A stretch of DNA of 64,000 nt from Ensifer sp. PDNC004. Its GTDB lineage: Bacteria; Pseudomonadota; Alphaproteobacteria; Rhizobiales; Rhizobiaceae. Location of the stretch: assembly GCF_016919405.1 (NCBI RefSeq), contig NZ_CP070353.1, positions 1,984,001 to 2,048,000 of the forward strand, given 5' to 3'. Below are positions 37,320-47,526 of this stretch, in pieces. Made by a program: the position numbers and the translations under genes. Under the pieces are notes generated by a model, which worked only from the letters and a program-made list of their open reading frames with translations, ran no database searches and was not told where the DNA came from. Position 1 is the first letter of the stretch; the number at the start of each line of letters is the position of its first letter.

Positions 37320-37862
37320 ATGGCCGGCATCGACGAAAAGCGCCCCTTCATTCCTGTCGGGATCGCCATCCTTACGGTCTCAGACACCCGCACGCGCGCT
37401 GACGACAAGTCGGGGGACACGCTGGAAGCGCGGGTGCGTGACGCCGGGCACCGCCTTGAGGCGCGCGCCATCGTTCCCGACGACAAGACGAAGATCTACG
37501 GCCAGGTGAGGGCCTGGACGCTCGATCCCACCATCGACGTGGTGATCACGACAGGTGGGACGGGCTTCACCGGGCGGGACGTGACGCCCGAGGCGCTGGA
37601 ACCCCTGTTCGAAAAGCGCATGGACGGGTTCTCCGAGGTCTTCCACCGTATCTCCTACGAGAAGATCGGGACGTCGACGATCCAGTCGCGCGCAACCGGC
37701 GGCGTTGCCAACGCCACCTTCATATTCGTCCTTCCGGGTTCGCCCGGCGCCTGCCGCGATGCGTGGGACGGCATCCTCAAGCAGCAGCTCGACTACCGGC
37801 ACATGCCCTGCAATTTCGTGGAGATCATGCCGCGGCTCGACGAGCATCTGAAACGCGGCTGA
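37320..37862 (+). CDS. moaB: Molybdenum cofactor biosynthesis protein B (MoaB)
   Basis: 180 residues of the MoaB/Mog fold. Landmarks: ILTVSDTRTRADDKSGD, the TTGGTGFTGRDVTPEA loop that binds molybdopterin, and ALPGSPGACRDAWDGI-type C-terminal region (VLPGSPGAC). It adenylates or handles molybdopterin before Mo insertion. The ATG begins 2 bases after the ispE TAG. It is the last gene of the operon; the region behind it carries a structured RNA ending in a strong terminator. Confidence 0.9.
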   Translation: MAGIDEKRPFIPVGIAILTVSDTRTRADDKSGDTLEARVRDAGHRLEARAIVPDDKTKIYGQVRAWTLDPTIDVVITTGGTGFTGRDVTPEALEPLFEKRMDGFSEVFHRISYEKIGTSTIQSRATGGVANATFIFVLPGSPGACRDAWDGILKQQLDYRHMPCNFVEIMPRLDEHLKRG

Positions 37863-37950
37863 AGAGCATGGACCGTTCCGGCCCGGCCGACCTGTTACCT
37901 TAGTAACTGACGCTCGCTTCGCCTCCCGATAGTTTTCAAGCGTTGACACA

Positions 37951-38140
37951 GCGAGGAACGACCGCCGCACGTTCCGTTCCTCGCACCGCAAGACCCTTCC
38001 GCCTCTGTCCCCCAGGCGGAATGAAATGTTGGATACGACGGGCAGCCAGAATGCTGCCCGGACAGAAATCTTCCAAACAAGGTCATTTGAGAGCCGCTTG
38101 GAGGTGCCGTCCCCTAAGGGACTGGCACCTTTAATTTTTT
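37951..38140 (+). ncRNA. Candidate structured small RNA or 3' regulatory element after moaB
   Basis: Four stem-loops in a row with no open frame: 37951-37959 with 37976-37984 (9 bp), 37997-38004 with 38014-38021 (8 bp), 38039-38046 with 38053-38060 (8 bp), and a terminator hairpin at 38102-38130 followed by TTAATTTTTT. A TTGACA at 37943-37948 could serve as -35, but I see no good -10. It may be an independent sRNA or the processed 3' end of the ispE-moaB transcript. I cannot name an RNA family. Confidence 0.45.
38102..38140 (+). terminator. Rho-independent terminator after moaB/candidate sRNA
   Basis: Stem of 7 bp plus 5 bp separated by one unpaired T on the right side, loop CTAA, then TTAATTTTTT. 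It ends 16 bases before the 38157 stop. Confidence 0.85.
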
Positions 38141-38156
38141 CGCGCGGGAACCGGCG

Positions 38157-38678
38157 TTACCGCCTGGCTTCGACAGCGACCCAGGCCGGAACGAGTTCGG
38201 TCGAAAGCTTGCGGACTGAGCGGACATTCGTCATGGCATCCAGGCCCGCCTTGCCACGGGCGGCAGCAAGCGCATCGTTCTTGCGCAGGAGAAATCCCGT
38301 CTCCAGCGGCTTTCCACGCCCGATCAGCCGGCGGAAGAAAGGCTTCCGATGCAGTCTCGATCCGGAGAAACGGGCCGGTGCCTTGTTCATCGACACGTAC
38401 TCGGCCAACTCATCGATCCAGCGGCCGATCGGGCGCGCGCCCGGCTCCAGCAACATCAGCCACTCGCCACGCGCCGAGCCCACCACATCGGCGAGATCCC
38501 AATCCCGGCAGAAACGGCATCCGGCGGCATCGGCCACGTCGGACGAACCGTCCTTCGAGCCGTGATCGAGGATGATCACATCGCTGACCAGGCCTTCCAC
38601 GGCGCCTGCCACCAACACGGCAAGCGTCTGCGCCAGTTCGGCCTCGTTGTCGCGGGTTTCCATGATGATCGTGAGCAT
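38157..38678 (-). CDS. Small glycosyltransferase-like protein (GT-A fold)
   Basis: 173 residues from ATG 38678 (behind GAGAAA). MLTIIMETRDNEAELAQTL followed by VIILDHGSKDGS matches the beginning of a family 2 glycosyltransferase, where the NDGSxD motif normally binds the nucleotide sugar. The protein is far shorter than usual (~240-300), and the expected second Asp motif is unclear, so it may be a truncated-type or regulatory member. It is convergent with moaB and divergent from the radical SAM gene. Confidence 0.65.
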   Translation of the reverse strand: MLTIIMETRDNEAELAQTLAVLVAGAVEGLVSDVIILDHGSKDGSSDVADAAGCRFCRDWDLADVVGSARGEWLMLLEPGARPIGRWIDELAEYVSMNKAPARFSGSRLHRKPFFRRLIGRGKPLETGFLLRKNDALAAARGKAGLDAMTNVRSVRKLSTELVPAWVAVEARR

Positions 38679-38852
38679 TGTTTCTCGTAACGCATCGGCA
38701 CGGCAATTGCTACATCCGGGACACGGCCCGCAGCGGCGCCTTGATCGGCAAATTCGAAAATCCATTTTTTGTTCTTGAATTGTTCCTCAATTCGCGATAC
38801 GAAAATAATCAGAACAAAACGGGATCAAATATCTGATTCCGGGGAGATTCCA

Positions 38853-40010
38853 ATGACCGAGCTGTCTCAGATCAGGCAGGGTGCGCTTGCGCCCGCCAAT
38901 ACGGCAGATGTGGCCGAAGCGATGATGAGTGCAACGGGCCTGCGGATCGATATCGATCGCCGTCGCGGGCGCGGCGCCGGGATCAACATGTCCGGCCGCT
39001 TCGAACCGCGCAGCCGCGAGACGTTCGACGACGGCTGGGAAAGCCTGGAGGATCTGCCGCCCTTCAAGACCGAAGTTCAGGTAGAGAAGCCGCGCACGGT
39101 GATCACCAGGAACGAGTCTCCCGATATCTCCTTTGACCGCTCGATCAATCCCTATCGTGGCTGCGAGCATGGCTGCATCTATTGTTTCGCGCGGCCCACG
39201 CACGCCTATATGGGCCTCTCGGCCGGCCTCGATTTCGAGGCGAAGCTGTTTGCCAAGCCGGACGCACCGCGGCTTCTGGAGCGCGAACTGGCGCGGCAGG
39301 ACTACAAGGTTAGGCCGATTGCCATCGGCACCAACACCGACCCCTATCAGCCGATCGAGAAGGAGTGGCGCATCATGCGCCAGATCCTCGAGGTGCTGCG
39401 GGACGCCAACCATCCGGTCATGATCGTCACCAAATCGGCGATGGTCACGCGAGACATCGATATCCTGGCACCGATGGCGGAAAAGGGCTTGGTGCGCGTG
39501 GGCGTCTCCGTCACGACGCTCGACCGGAAGTTGGCCCGCACGATGGAGCCGCGGGCCTCGACCCCGAGCAAGCGGCTGGAGGCGATCCGCATGCTTGCCG
39601 AAGCAGGAATCCCGGCCGGCGTTCTCGTTTCGCCGATCATTCCGGCGCTGAACGACCACGAGATCGAGCGCGTGCTCGAAGGCGCAAGGACGGCCGGAGC
39701 AACCGAAGCAAGCTATGTGCTGCTGCGGCTGCCGCTCGAGGTCAGCCCGCTTTTTCGCGACTGGCTGCTGCGCAATTATCCGGACCGCTACCGGCACGTC
39801 ATGTCCCTCATCCGCTCCATGCGGGGCGGCAAGGACTATGACGCCGAGTTCGGCAAGCGCATGAAGGGCGCCGGCCCCTATGCGTGGCAGATCGGCCGCC
39901 GCTTCGACCTGGCGGTCAAGCGTCTCGGCTTCAACCCGACGCGCCGGCAGCTGCGGGACGATCTCTTCGTGCCGCCGCTCGGAACGGGGGTGCAGCTCTC
40001 GCTTCTTTGA
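38853..40010 (+). CDS. PA0069-type radical SAM protein
   Basis: 385 residues from ATG 38853 (GGGGAGA before it). The [4Fe-4S] motif CEHGCIYC (in NPYRGCEHGCIYCFARP, about residue 108) has CxxxCxxC spacing. YMGLSAGLDFEAKLFAK follows, and GVSVTTLDRKLARTMEP and PIIPALNDHE continue the radical SAM barrel. PA0069-like proteins are related to SplB-like lyases, but their substrates are not known to me. The next gene, rnhB, is 204 bases further. The function is undefined. Confidence 0.88.
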   Translation: MTELSQIRQGALAPANTADVAEAMMSATGLRIDIDRRRGRGAGINMSGRFEPRSRETFDDGWESLEDLPPFKTEVQVEKPRTVITRNESPDISFDRSINPYRGCEHGCIYCFARPTHAYMGLSAGLDFEAKLFAKPDAPRLLERELARQDYKVRPIAIGTNTDPYQPIEKEWRIMRQILEVLRDANHPVMIVTKSAMVTRDIDILAPMAEKGLVRVGVSVTTLDRKLARTMEPRASTPSKRLEAIRMLAEAGIPAGVLVSPIIPALNDHEIERVLEGARTAGATEASYVLLRLPLEVSPLFRDWLLRNYPDRYRHVMSLIRSMRGGKDYDAEFGKRMKGAGPYAWQIGRRFDLAVKRLGFNPTRRQLRDDLFVPPLGTGVQLSLL

Positions 40011-40214
40011 CGGCCTTCCGATGTCTCGGTAGCCGTCCCGCAATTCATAATCGGCGTACGGCGAGAGATGATCGCCCTGTCCGCCAGGCAAGCCCGATGG
40101 CGGGCGCCTGAGACCACATAGCAGTTCCGGTGCCCCCTTACCCGCCGTGGGCCCCGGTGATCCCCCGTCCGCCGCCGCACTCGGACCTGGGGGCTTGAAG
40201 AGAATCGGTCGATC

Positions 40215-40880
40215 ATGCGATCTAGACTTATGTCTCGCAGATCGTCCGATTCTCCCCTTTTTCCCGATATCATCGTAGCGCCCGATTTCAGTTTCGAGCT
40301 TTCGGCCAAGGGCGATGGGTTCTGGCCGGTCGCCGGAGCGGATGAGGCCGGTCGTGGGCCGCTCGCGGGACCGGTGGTTGCCGCCGCCGTCATTCTCGAT
40401 CCGGACGCCATTCCCGCAGGACTCGACGACAGCAAGAAGCTGACGGCCCAGGCGCGCGAAAAACTGTTCGAAGAAATCCTCGCCACATCCGAAGTGTCGA
40501 TCGCCTCGGCGTCGGCCGGCACGATCGACGCCACCGACATCCGCAAGGCAAGCCTCGAAGCGATGCGGTGGGCCGTTGCCGGCCTGCCCTCGAACGCGCG
40601 CTTCGTGCTCGTCGACGGCCGTGACGTACCGCCCGGCCTCTCCTGCCACGCCAAGGCTGTGGTCAAGGGCGATGCGCGGTCGCTGTCGATCGCCGCTGCT
40701 TCGATCGTCGCCAAGGTTACCCGCGACCGCATGATGGCCCGTGCCGACCTTGCGCATCCCGGCTACGGCTTTGCACTCCATGCCGGCTATGCGACGGTGA
40801 CCCACCGTCGCGCCATTGAGACCCACGGCCCCTGCCCGCTGCACCGCATGAGCTTCCGGCCACTGCGCCAGGACGACTAA
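40215..40880 (+). CDS. rnhB: Ribonuclease HII
   Basis: Cleaves RNA in RNA-DNA hybrids and single ribonucleotides in DNA. 221 residues; the conserved acidic motif [19 protein letters not shown] carries the catalytic Asp-Glu, with [25 protein letters not shown] and [15 protein letters not shown] following. An alternative start is M6 at 40230. The 204-base gap before it is GC-rich with no recognisable gene. In many alphaproteobacteria ccrM is close to rnhB, but no ccrM is here. Confidence 0.94.
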   Translation: MRSRLMSRRSSDSPLFPDIIVAPDFSFELSAKGDGFWPVAGADEAGRGPLAGPVVAAAVILDPDAIPAGLDDSKKLTAQAREKLFEEILATSEVSIASASAGTIDATDIRKASLEAMRWAVAGLPSNARFVLVDGRDVPPGLSCHAKAVVKGDARSLSIAAASIVAKVTRDRMMARADLAHPGYGFALHAGYATVTHRRAIETHGPCPLHRMSFRPLRQDD

Positions 40881-41124
40881 CCGGCGCGCAACCGCGTCGC
40901 GAGCGCCACGCAGGCGCTTCCGGTTTCGGTTCCGACATATCTCGCCAACAGCTTTTCTCGCGTCAGAAGCAATCCGGCGGCGCGCATGCTGCCGTGCGCC
41001 ACCTTTGGCCTTGAACACTGGCACTACTTCGCTTCGGCAGCTGAAGGCGAGACGCCTGCGTAAATCCTGGCGGAGCTTGGCGCCTCATCCTTCGGGCCAA
41101 TGCAGCCTCTACAGACAGGCATAA
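40881..41124. other. Intergenic region between rnhB and the atp terminator
   Basis: No gene, repeat or structured element recognised. Antisense open frames in this stretch are continuations of rnhB shadow frames. Confidence 0.5.
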
Positions 41125-41153
41125 AAAAAGCCCCGCACGATGCGGGGCTTTTT
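41125..41153. terminator. Bidirectional terminator of the atp operon and rnhB
   Basis: Perfect 13-bp stem (41125-41137 with 41141-41153) with a 3-base loop, flanked by A and T runs so that both strands end in U tracts. The atpF stop lies 20 bases away. Confidence 0.9.
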
Positions 41154-41172
41154 CAATCGGAATGTCCGAACC

Positions 41173-41658
41173 TTAGTTCAGGCGCGCCTTGACGTCACCA
41201 AGCGCCTTCTTGAACAGATCGTTCTGGGCGCCGGCGTCGGCCTTGGCGGCAACGACCTTCTCGGCAGCGGCAATCGCGAGATCGACGGCAGCGGAACGAA
41301 CCGCGTTGATCGCATCGCTTTCGGCCTGCTTGATCTTCTGTTCCGAAAGAGCCGTGCGACGAGCGACGTATTCCTCGGTCTTCTGCTTGGCTTCCGCGGT
41401 CAGCATTTCGGCTTCGCGCTGGGCAGCAGCGACGATGCCGGCAGCTTCCGCTTCCGCATCCTTGCGCTTGCGCTGGTACTCAGCGACGAGGCCCTGAGCT
41501 TCTTCGCGCAGGCGCTTGGCTTCGGTCAACTCGTTGCCGATCTTTTCGGCGCGGGCGTCGAGCGCCTTGCCGACCATGCCTGGAACCTTGAGATAGGCAA
41601 TCAGGACGAAGAACAGGATCAGGCCAACGAAGGCATAGAAAGTTGCATCAAGATGCAT
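41173..41658 (-). CDS. atpF: ATP synthase Fo subunit b
   Basis: 161 residues: a membrane helix (FYAFVGLILFFVLIAYL) and a long, charged helical stalk rich in Ala, Glu and Lys. It forms the peripheral stator with b', linking subunit a to F1. It is the last gene of the Fo operon, 27 bases after the b' gene. Length fits the alphaproteobacterial b subunit. Confidence 0.93.
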   Translation of the reverse strand: MHLDATFYAFVGLILFFVLIAYLKVPGMVGKALDARAEKIGNELTEAKRLREEAQGLVAEYQRKRKDAEAEAAGIVAAAQREAEMLTAEAKQKTEEYVARRTALSEQKIKQAESDAINAVRSAAVDLAIAAAEKVVAAKADAGAQNDLFKKALGDVKARLN

Positions 41659-41671
41659 AGTTCAGTGCTCC

Positions 41672-42286
41672 TCAGTTGCCACCCGATGCCTTGACGGCAG
41701 CGGTGATCTCGGCCTTGGTGACGGTTCCGCCGATCAGCTGCTTGACGACAGCCGTTGCGGTTTCCTCGGCGATGGCGCCGACGTCGGCCAGTGCCTTTGC
41801 CTTGATGTCGGCGATGCGGTCTTCTGCAGCCGAGATCTTCTTGGCAAGGTCGGCTTCGACGGCGGTGCGGTCAGCATTGGCCTTGGCCTTTGCGGATTCG
41901 CGGGCGTCGTCGGCGATCTTGTGACCCTTGGACTTGGCGGTTGCCAGGTCCTGCTCGTAGGAAGCGATGGCAGCGTCGGCTTCGCCCTTGAGGCGGGACG
42001 CTTCATCGAGATCCTGAGCGATCCGATCGTGACGGGTTTCCAGAATTCCGCCGATCCGCGGAATGATGACCTTCGACATCAGGAGATAGAAGAGGCCGAA
42101 CGTGATCGCGAGCCAAAGCAGCTGCGATGCGAAATGGGTCGTATCGAAGGGCGGGAACACGCCGGAGCCAGCCTCGCCTTCGTGAGCCACACCCGTTTCG
42201 GTGTGCACCTCACCGGCCGCAGCGGCATCGTGTGCTTCGGCGCCTTCAGTGGTGGTTGACTGGGCATAAGCCGCGGTCACAAACAT
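41672..42286 (-). CDS. atpF2: ATP synthase Fo subunit b' (second stator chain)
   Basis: 204 residues from ATG 42286, preceded by a perfect GGAGGTGA; the longer frame adds six residues before it. The N-terminal 55 residues are Ala/Glu/His-rich ([20 protein letters not shown]), then [19 protein letters not shown] is the membrane helix, then a stalk helix. Diverged b/b' pairs are the rule in photosynthetic and alphaproteobacterial ATP synthases. Confidence 0.92.
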   Translation of the reverse strand: MFVTAAYAQSTTTEGAEAHDAAAAGEVHTETGVAHEGEAGSGVFPPFDTTHFASQLLWLAITFGLFYLLMSKVIIPRIGGILETRHDRIAQDLDEASRLKGEADAAIASYEQDLATAKSKGHKIADDARESAKAKANADRTAVEADLAKKISAAEDRIADIKAKALADVGAIAEETATAVVKQLIGGTVTKAEITAAVKASGGN

Positions 42287-42362
42287 GCTCACCTCCAGGT
42301 GCACTCAAGAATATGCGCGGCCGCGACCTTTTGACGGGTCGCGGCCGAAACTCCAGCCGATA

Positions 42363-42590
42363 TTAGACGGCGAAGAGGAGGAGCAGGGCTACGAGCAGCG
42401 AGAAGATGCCCAGAGCTTCCGTAACGGCGAAGCCGAATACGAGGCGGCCGAACTGGCCGTCAGCAGCCGACGGGTTACGCAGCGCGCCAGAGAGGTAGCT
42501 GCCGAAGATGTTGCCGAGGCCGAGAGCCGTGCCGGCCATGCCGAGGCAAGCGAGACCTGCGCCGATGTACTTTGCTGCTTCCGCTTCCAT
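42363..42590 (-). CDS. atpE: ATP synthase Fo subunit c (proton-carrying ring)
   Basis: 75 residues forming two membrane helices joined by the polar loop RNPSAADGQ. Glu58 in AVTEALGIF is the proton-carrying carboxylate. N-terminal glycine-rich helix [17 protein letters not shown] packs the ring. The ATG follows GGAGTTC. Confidence 0.97.
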   Translation of the reverse strand: MEAEAAKYIGAGLACLGMAGTALGLGNIFGSYLSGALRNPSAADGQFGRLVFGFAVTEALGIFSLLVALLLLFAV

Positions 42591-42672
42591 GTGTGAACTC
42601 CTTCGAATGGTGTTGCGGCTTAGGATTGCGCTTCCGACGGAGGACCGGCCGGAAGCAAGCGACTGTTATTCC

Positions 42673-43425
42673 TTAGTGGCTTCCGGGATGGACAGCGTCG
42701 TTGAGGTACATGCAAGTCAGTACCGCGAAGACATAGGCCTGGAGGAAGCAGACGAGGAACTCAAGACCGGTAATGGCGACGGTCATGATGAGCGGCAGGA
42801 TGGCGCCACCGATGCCGACTGCGCCGAGGGCGCTGAGCGAGGTGACGAAGCCTGCGAAGACCTTCAGCGTGATGTGGCCGGCCAGCATGTTGGCGAAAAG
42901 ACGGACCGAAAGGCTGATGGGACGGGAAAGGAACGAGATGACTTCGATCGCGACGACGAGCGGCAAAAGCACGCCAGGAACGCCATGCGGCACGAAGAGC
43001 TTCAGGAAGCCGAGACCGTGCTTGTAGAAGCCGTAGAGAATGACGGTACCGATAACGAACAGCGCCAGAGCGAAAGTGACGATGATCTGGCTGGTGACCG
43101 TGAAGAAGTAGGGCATCATGCCGAGCAGGTTCGCCGTCAGGATGAACATGAACAGCGAGAACACCATCGGGAAGAACTTCATGCCACCGCTGCCGGCGCC
43201 TTCGCGCAGCATCGAGGCGATGAATTCGTAGGACATTTCCGAGACCGACTGCATGCGGGTCGGGATAAGACCGCGCTGCGACGTCGTCAGATAAAGAAAG
43301 CCTGCGGCAACACCTACGGTCGCAACCATGAACAGCGACGCATTGGTGAAGGAAAAGTCCATTCCGCCAATTTCGATCGGGACAATCTTATTGACCAGGA
43401 ACTGGTGGGTCGGATCGTTTGACAC
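42673..43425 (-). CDS. atpB: ATP synthase Fo subunit a
   Basis: 250 residues with five to six membrane helices. The essential Arg lies in the [15 protein letters not shown] segment (about residues 167-181), facing the c ring. N-terminus begins [23 protein letters not shown] start behind AAAGAGAAG. It is the second gene of the operon after atpI. Confidence 0.96.
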   Translation of the reverse strand: MSNDPTHQFLVNKIVPIEIGGMDFSFTNASLFMVATVGVAAGFLYLTTSQRGLIPTRMQSVSEMSYEFIASMLREGAGSGGMKFFPMVFSLFMFILTANLLGMMPYFFTVTSQIIVTFALALFVIGTVILYGFYKHGLGFLKLFVPHGVPGVLLPLVVAIEVISFLSRPISLSVRLFANMLAGHITLKVFAGFVTSLSALGAVGIGGAILPLIMTVAITGLEFLVCFLQAYVFAVLTCMYLNDAVHPGSH

Positions 43426-43485
43426 CGCGCTTCTCTTTCGTTCTACCCGCCCGGAAGCGGAAACCGTTTTCTTCGGGGCAACGCC

Positions 43486-43845
43486 TCAGCGGGCGTCGCC
43501 GTCCTTCTTGTCATTCCCAGAACCGCCTCTTCCGGCTTCCGGTGTCGCCACCATACCGGCCGAGCGCAGCACATTCAGCACGCCAGCGCAGAAGCCGAGA
43601 AGCAGGAAGATAATCAATCCCCACGGCCCTGTACCCGCAAAGTGGTCCAAAAGATAGCCCAGAAACGCCCCGACAACGATGCCGGCGATGAACTCGCTCG
43701 AGAGCTTCATCGCCGCCGCATAGCCTTTACGGCTTTCGGCGGCTCTGGCTTCCGCTGCATCAGGCGTATTGGGCCTCTTGGACTCAATCTTTTCGCCGAG
43801 CTGCTTCAGCCGCGCTTCCAGACTTTCTTCAGGTTTCTCCGCCAC
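43486..43845 (-). CDS. atpI: ATP synthase protein I (AtpI/AtpZ-like)
   Basis: 119 residues. A charged cytoplasmic N-terminus (MAEKPEESLEARLKQLGEKI) is followed by two membrane helices (EFIAGIVVGAFLGYLLDHF and GPWGLIIFLLLGFCAGVL) and a Gly/Asp-rich tail. AtpI helps assemble the c ring in other species. GTG start behind GGGAG; first gene of the Fo operon with a consensus promoter ~105 bases upstream. Confidence 0.9.
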   Translation of the reverse strand: MAEKPEESLEARLKQLGEKIESKRPNTPDAAEARAAESRKGYAAAMKLSSEFIAGIVVGAFLGYLLDHFAGTGPWGLIIFLLLGFCAGVLNVLRSAGMVATPEAGRGGSGNDKKDGDAR

Positions 43846-43949
43846 GTGGCTACTCCCTTGTCGTCCTTATCGGGTCTCAGACCGCGATTTCGGTCACACA
43901 ATAGGCCTTCGCACAAGCCACGTTTCGGCCCCATTTGAAGTCGCGCGCA

Positions 43950-43978
43950 ACATAGTTTTAGGCACCCGCATAGTCAAG
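43950..43978 (-). promoter_or_regulatory. Sigma-70 promoter of the atp Fo operon
   Basis: Minus strand CTTGAC (43978-43973), 17-base spacer, CTATGT (43955-43950): near-perfect rhizobial housekeeping promoter. It lies about 105 bases before the atpI start. The rest of the 301-base gap 43846-44146 shows nothing else I can support. Confidence 0.75.
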
Positions 43979-44146
43979 GCGTGCGGGCCGCTTGATCGTG
44001 GACAATTTTTTCCATTAAATTCAATGGGTTAAGCACGCATTCATCGATCTGCAGCAAGGTCGCGGCAGGATTCCGGCCAGAGACCGGCGGGAATCTCCCC
44101 TTCTGCGTGCGCGCAGGAAAGACGGCGGAATCGCGTCAGGCGCCGA

Positions 44147-45322
44147 TCAGCTCCAGCCGCCGCCATAGGTGCGGTAGAAGATATGCATGCCGATCTTGCC
44201 GACCCGCTTCATCGTCTTCGCCCACGGCGGATTGACGTAGGTCGCATGGTAATGGGTGGCTGAGCCCACTTCCGGCAGCCAGATCTTGCCGGCGGTGACG
44301 GCCATCGCAACTTCCTTGGCCGTCTTCCAGTGCGAGCGGGAATAGATAAGGTCGCGGATCATGTCGCAGGCGAAGGAAAACTGGCAACGGTTGCGCCAGG
44401 CCTTATTCTGGTAAACGACGCCGCAGATGGTCTTCGGATAGGTGGGATTGCGCACGCGATTGAGAATCACCTGCGCGACGGCGGCCTGGCCTTTGAGCGG
44501 CTCGCTGCGGGCTTCGAAGTAGATGCCTTCGGCCAGACAGGTCTGCTCTTCCTTGCTGAAAACCGAGCCCGGCAATGCGGTGGCGGCCCAGGCGTGGTCG
44601 TCCGGCGCGATCTCCGGAATGAAGCGACCGGCGTTCTTGTCTTCGCGCAGAATCGAATCGAAGGGCGATTCACGCGCATAGTCCGGCTCGGGCCGGACGT
44701 AAGCAGTCGCAAGAATGTCGGAGCGATCGTTCGTAACGAGCTTGGCCAGCATCGGCGAGACGCCGGGCTCCGCCTTTGGCGGCGTCTTCCGGTAGAAGGC
44801 GGTGGCGATCTCGATCTCCTTGCCCTTGATGCGGGACTTGGCGAAGACCATCTTCTCCCCCTCCCCCAGGCTTGGCTCCATCAGGGAGCTGGTGCGCTGC
44901 AGGATGGAGCCGGCGGAGAAATCCTTGGGCGGCGTTACCGGGGTCACGGCGACGACACGGCCCTTCTTGGCCTGACGGTTGACGCGGTCCTCGTCGGGCG
45001 TGCCCGCATGCTTGGTTTCCGCGGTCAGCGCGACGCGGCTGCCATCGGGCATGGTGATGCCGGCGCCGCCGTCGAGCGCGCCCGTGGTGACCGGATCGGC
45101 AAACACCATTTCGGCTTCATGGATCGAACCGGCAGGCGACGCGGTCATATACATGCGCCAGCGCTCGCCGCCCCGGTTGATGCCGGACAGGAAGGTCGCA
45201 AGGTCGGCATAGGCAGCAGCCGAGGGAAAGCCCAGATACAGTGCAAGGCCGATGATCGCGGGCGCCATCCAGGCAGACGGGCTCAGGCGAGACTTTAGAT
45301 GCAGGTTCCGACTCTTACGCAC
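44147..45322 (-). CDS. SleB-like cell wall hydrolase
   Basis: 391 residues from a GTG at 45322, which has GGAG eight bases before it and begins with basic residues (RKSRNLHLKSRLS) then the helix MAPAIIGLALYLGFPSAAAYA; the frame is open to 45415 but the added part looks unlike a signal sequence. The C-terminal ~150 residues form the hydrolase_2 domain: LAEGIYFEARSEPLKGQAAV (Glu catalytic), VILNRVRNPTYPKTICGVVYQ, CQFSF and HYHATYVNPPWA. The middle part is low complexity. It probably cleaves peptidoglycan during growth. Confidence 0.82.
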   Translation of the reverse strand: MRKSRNLHLKSRLSPSAWMAPAIIGLALYLGFPSAAAYADLATFLSGINRGGERWRMYMTASPAGSIHEAEMVFADPVTTGALDGGAGITMPDGSRVALTAETKHAGTPDEDRVNRQAKKGRVVAVTPVTPPKDFSAGSILQRTSSLMEPSLGEGEKMVFAKSRIKGKEIEIATAFYRKTPPKAEPGVSPMLAKLVTNDRSDILATAYVRPEPDYARESPFDSILREDKNAGRFIPEIAPDDHAWAATALPGSVFSKEEQTCLAEGIYFEARSEPLKGQAAVAQVILNRVRNPTYPKTICGVVYQNKAWRNRCQFSFACDMIRDLIYSRSHWKTAKEVAMAVTAGKIWLPEVGSATHYHATYVNPPWAKTMKRVGKIGMHIFYRTYGGGWS

Positions 45323-45529
45323 CAACCGACTCCACGCAACGCTATCAGGCGGCACGGCTTCGCCCGCGCCGGCTATGCGCCAGCGTCGAGAATTCCGCGC
45401 GGGAAGATTAGACAATCAAGCAGCCGGACACTTCGCCGGGACCGCTCCGTTCGTGCTTTGAAAATGAAGCATTAACCTTGATGTTTGGTTAATGCGCGAT
45501 CGCTGAAAGGCGGATGCCCATAACGCGAC

Positions 45530-45559
45530 GAAGCCGCCCTCCGGTCGGAAGGCGGCTTC
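45530..45559 (-). terminator. Hairpin downstream of kup
   Basis: 9-bp perfect arms (45530-45538 with 45551-45559) extended by inner pairs. No T run follows on the minus strand, so its role as a kup terminator is only likely. Confidence 0.4.
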
Positions 45560-45608
45560 TTCTGTTGCAGATCAGCGCTTCTCGCGATCAGCCGAGAACG
45601 GCCGAGCG

Positions 45609-47510
45609 TCAGATGATTACGTGCGATCCGAGTTCGACCACGCGGTTGGTCGGCAGGCGGAAGTAGTCCGACGGATCGATTGCCGCATTCGCAAGCGCGA
45701 TGAACAACCGGTCCTGCCAGTGCGGCATGCCGCTCTCGGCATCGGGCACGAGCTTGCGGCGGCCGAGATAGAAGGACGTTGACATGATGTCGAACTTCAG
45801 GCCCGACTTGCGGAACAGGCCGAGTGCCTGCGAGACGTTCTGCGTTTCCATGAAGCCGAAGCGCATTTCGAGCAATGTGAAGCGGTCCGACAACGGCTGC
45901 ATGCTCACCCGCTCCGACTTCGGCACCTTCGGCGTATTGGCCGTGCGGATCGTCAGAATGAAGTTCTGATTGTGCAGCACGTGGTTGTGCTTGATGTTGT
46001 GGAGCAGTGCGGCCGGCGTCGATTCCGGATCGCTCGTCAGGAACACGGCGGTTCCGGGCACGGCCACCGGCGCATGTTCGCTCTTGCGTTCGATCGACTT
46101 GATGAAGCTTGCCAGCGGAATGTCGATATGGCGCGTCTTGGCGTGCAGGATCTGTGTGCCGCGCCGCCAGGTCCACATGATGATAATGAAGGTGGCGGCG
46201 ATCAGCACCGGAACGTAGCCGCCGTCGTGGATCTTCAGCATGTTGGCGCCGAGGAAGATGAACTCCAGCGCAAAGAGCGGCAGCAGCACCGCGGCGGCCG
46301 CGAGCGCCGACCAGTTCCAGCGCATACGCAGGAACTCGAAGGAAAGCACGGTCGTCACCACCATCGCGCCGGTGACCGAGATGCCGTAGGCGGTCGCGAG
46401 CGATTCGGACGAACCGAAGACGAAGACCAGAGCCATGACGCCGAACATCAGCAGCGTGTTGACGTTGGGCAGGTAGATTTGGCCCGTATGGGTTTCCGAC
46501 GTATGGAAGATCGCCATGCGCGGCAGGAAGCCGAGGTGGATCGCCTGGCGCGTCAGTGAGAAGGCGCCGGTTATCACCGCCTGGCTGGCGATGATGGTTG
46601 CCGCCGTCGCCAGAATGACCACCGGCAGCAGCGCCCATTTCGGGAACATCAGGAAGAACGGATCCGACATCGCCTCCGGGTTCTTCAGGACGAAGGCGCC
46701 CTGGCCGAGATAGTTGAGGGTCAACGCCGGAAAGACGATCAGGAACCAGGCCCACTGGATCGGCCGACGGCCGAAATGGCCAAGGTCGGCGTAGAGCGCC
46801 TCGGCACCCGTCACCGTCAGGAAGACGGCGCCGAGCACGATGATGCCGACATAGCCTTCGCTGAGCATGAAGCTCACGGCGTAATAGGGATTGAAGGCCT
46901 TGAAGATCGACAGGTCGTCGGCGATGTGCACGAAGCCGATGCCGCCCATTACCAGGAACCAGACGAGCGTGATCGGACCGAAGAAATTCGAGACCGCCGC
47001 CGTTCCCTTGGATTGCACCGCAAAAAGCATGAGCAGGATGACCACCGCGATCGGTACGACATATTCCGACAGCGCCGGCGTCACCAGCTTCAGGCCTTCG
47101 ACCGCCGAAAGAACGGAGAGCGCCGGTGTGATCATCGCGTCGCCGATAAAGAGCGCGGCCCCGGCGATGCCCATGAAGAAGAGAATGGACGCGTGGCCGT
47201 TGGCGGACTTCATCAACAGGGCCAGCAGCGACAGCGTGCCGCCCTCGCCTTGGTTGTCGGCGCGCAGAAGGAACAGCACGTATTTGATCGTGACGATGAT
47301 CGTCAGCGTCCAGATCATCAGCGAGATCAGGCCGATAATCTCCGCATCGGTCACACCGTCATGGGAGACCGGGCGCAACGCTTCGCGAAAGGCATAGAGC
47401 GGGCTGGTGCCGATGTCGCCATAGACCACACCGATCGAACCAAGCCCGAGGACCAGCAGGCGGCGCAGGTCCTTCGGCTCTTGAGTGGAAGGGGCATGCG
47501 ATTGGGTCAT
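45609..47510 (-). CDS. kup: Potassium transporter Kup
   Basis: 633 residues, about 12 membrane helices, then a ~150-residue cytoplasmic C-terminus. [20 protein letters not shown] at the N-terminus is the Kup/HAK signature, and [18 protein letters not shown] follows. It imports K+ with protons. It lies 16 bases after corA on the same strand, so the two cation transporters form an operon. Confidence 0.96.
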   Translation of the reverse strand: MTQSHAPSTQEPKDLRRLLVLGLGSIGVVYGDIGTSPLYAFREALRPVSHDGVTDAEIIGLISLMIWTLTIIVTIKYVLFLLRADNQGEGGTLSLLALLMKSANGHASILFFMGIAGAALFIGDAMITPALSVLSAVEGLKLVTPALSEYVVPIAVVILLMLFAVQSKGTAAVSNFFGPITLVWFLVMGGIGFVHIADDLSIFKAFNPYYAVSFMLSEGYVGIIVLGAVFLTVTGAEALYADLGHFGRRPIQWAWFLIVFPALTLNYLGQGAFVLKNPEAMSDPFFLMFPKWALLPVVILATAATIIASQAVITGAFSLTRQAIHLGFLPRMAIFHTSETHTGQIYLPNVNTLLMFGVMALVFVFGSSESLATAYGISVTGAMVVTTVLSFEFLRMRWNWSALAAAAVLLPLFALEFIFLGANMLKIHDGGYVPVLIAATFIIIMWTWRRGTQILHAKTRHIDIPLASFIKSIERKSEHAPVAVPGTAVFLTSDPESTPAALLHNIKHNHVLHNQNFILTIRTANTPKVPKSERVSMQPLSDRFTLLEMRFGFMETQNVSQALGLFRKSGLKFDIMSTSFYLGRRKLVPDAESGMPHWQDRLFIALANAAIDPSDYFRLPTNRVVELGSHVII

Positions 47511-47526
47511 GCAAACCTACTGGCGT

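Noticed and set aside
40011..40214. Possible coding remnant (ccrM or similar) before rnhB
   Set aside because: No frame in this GC-rich gap shows a methyltransferase motif, and the intact-looking peptides are continuations of shadow frames.
45472..46755. 427-codon minus-strand frame overlapping kup
   Set aside because: It is the +1 shadow of kup; composition is Arg/Gly-biased and unlike a membrane protein.
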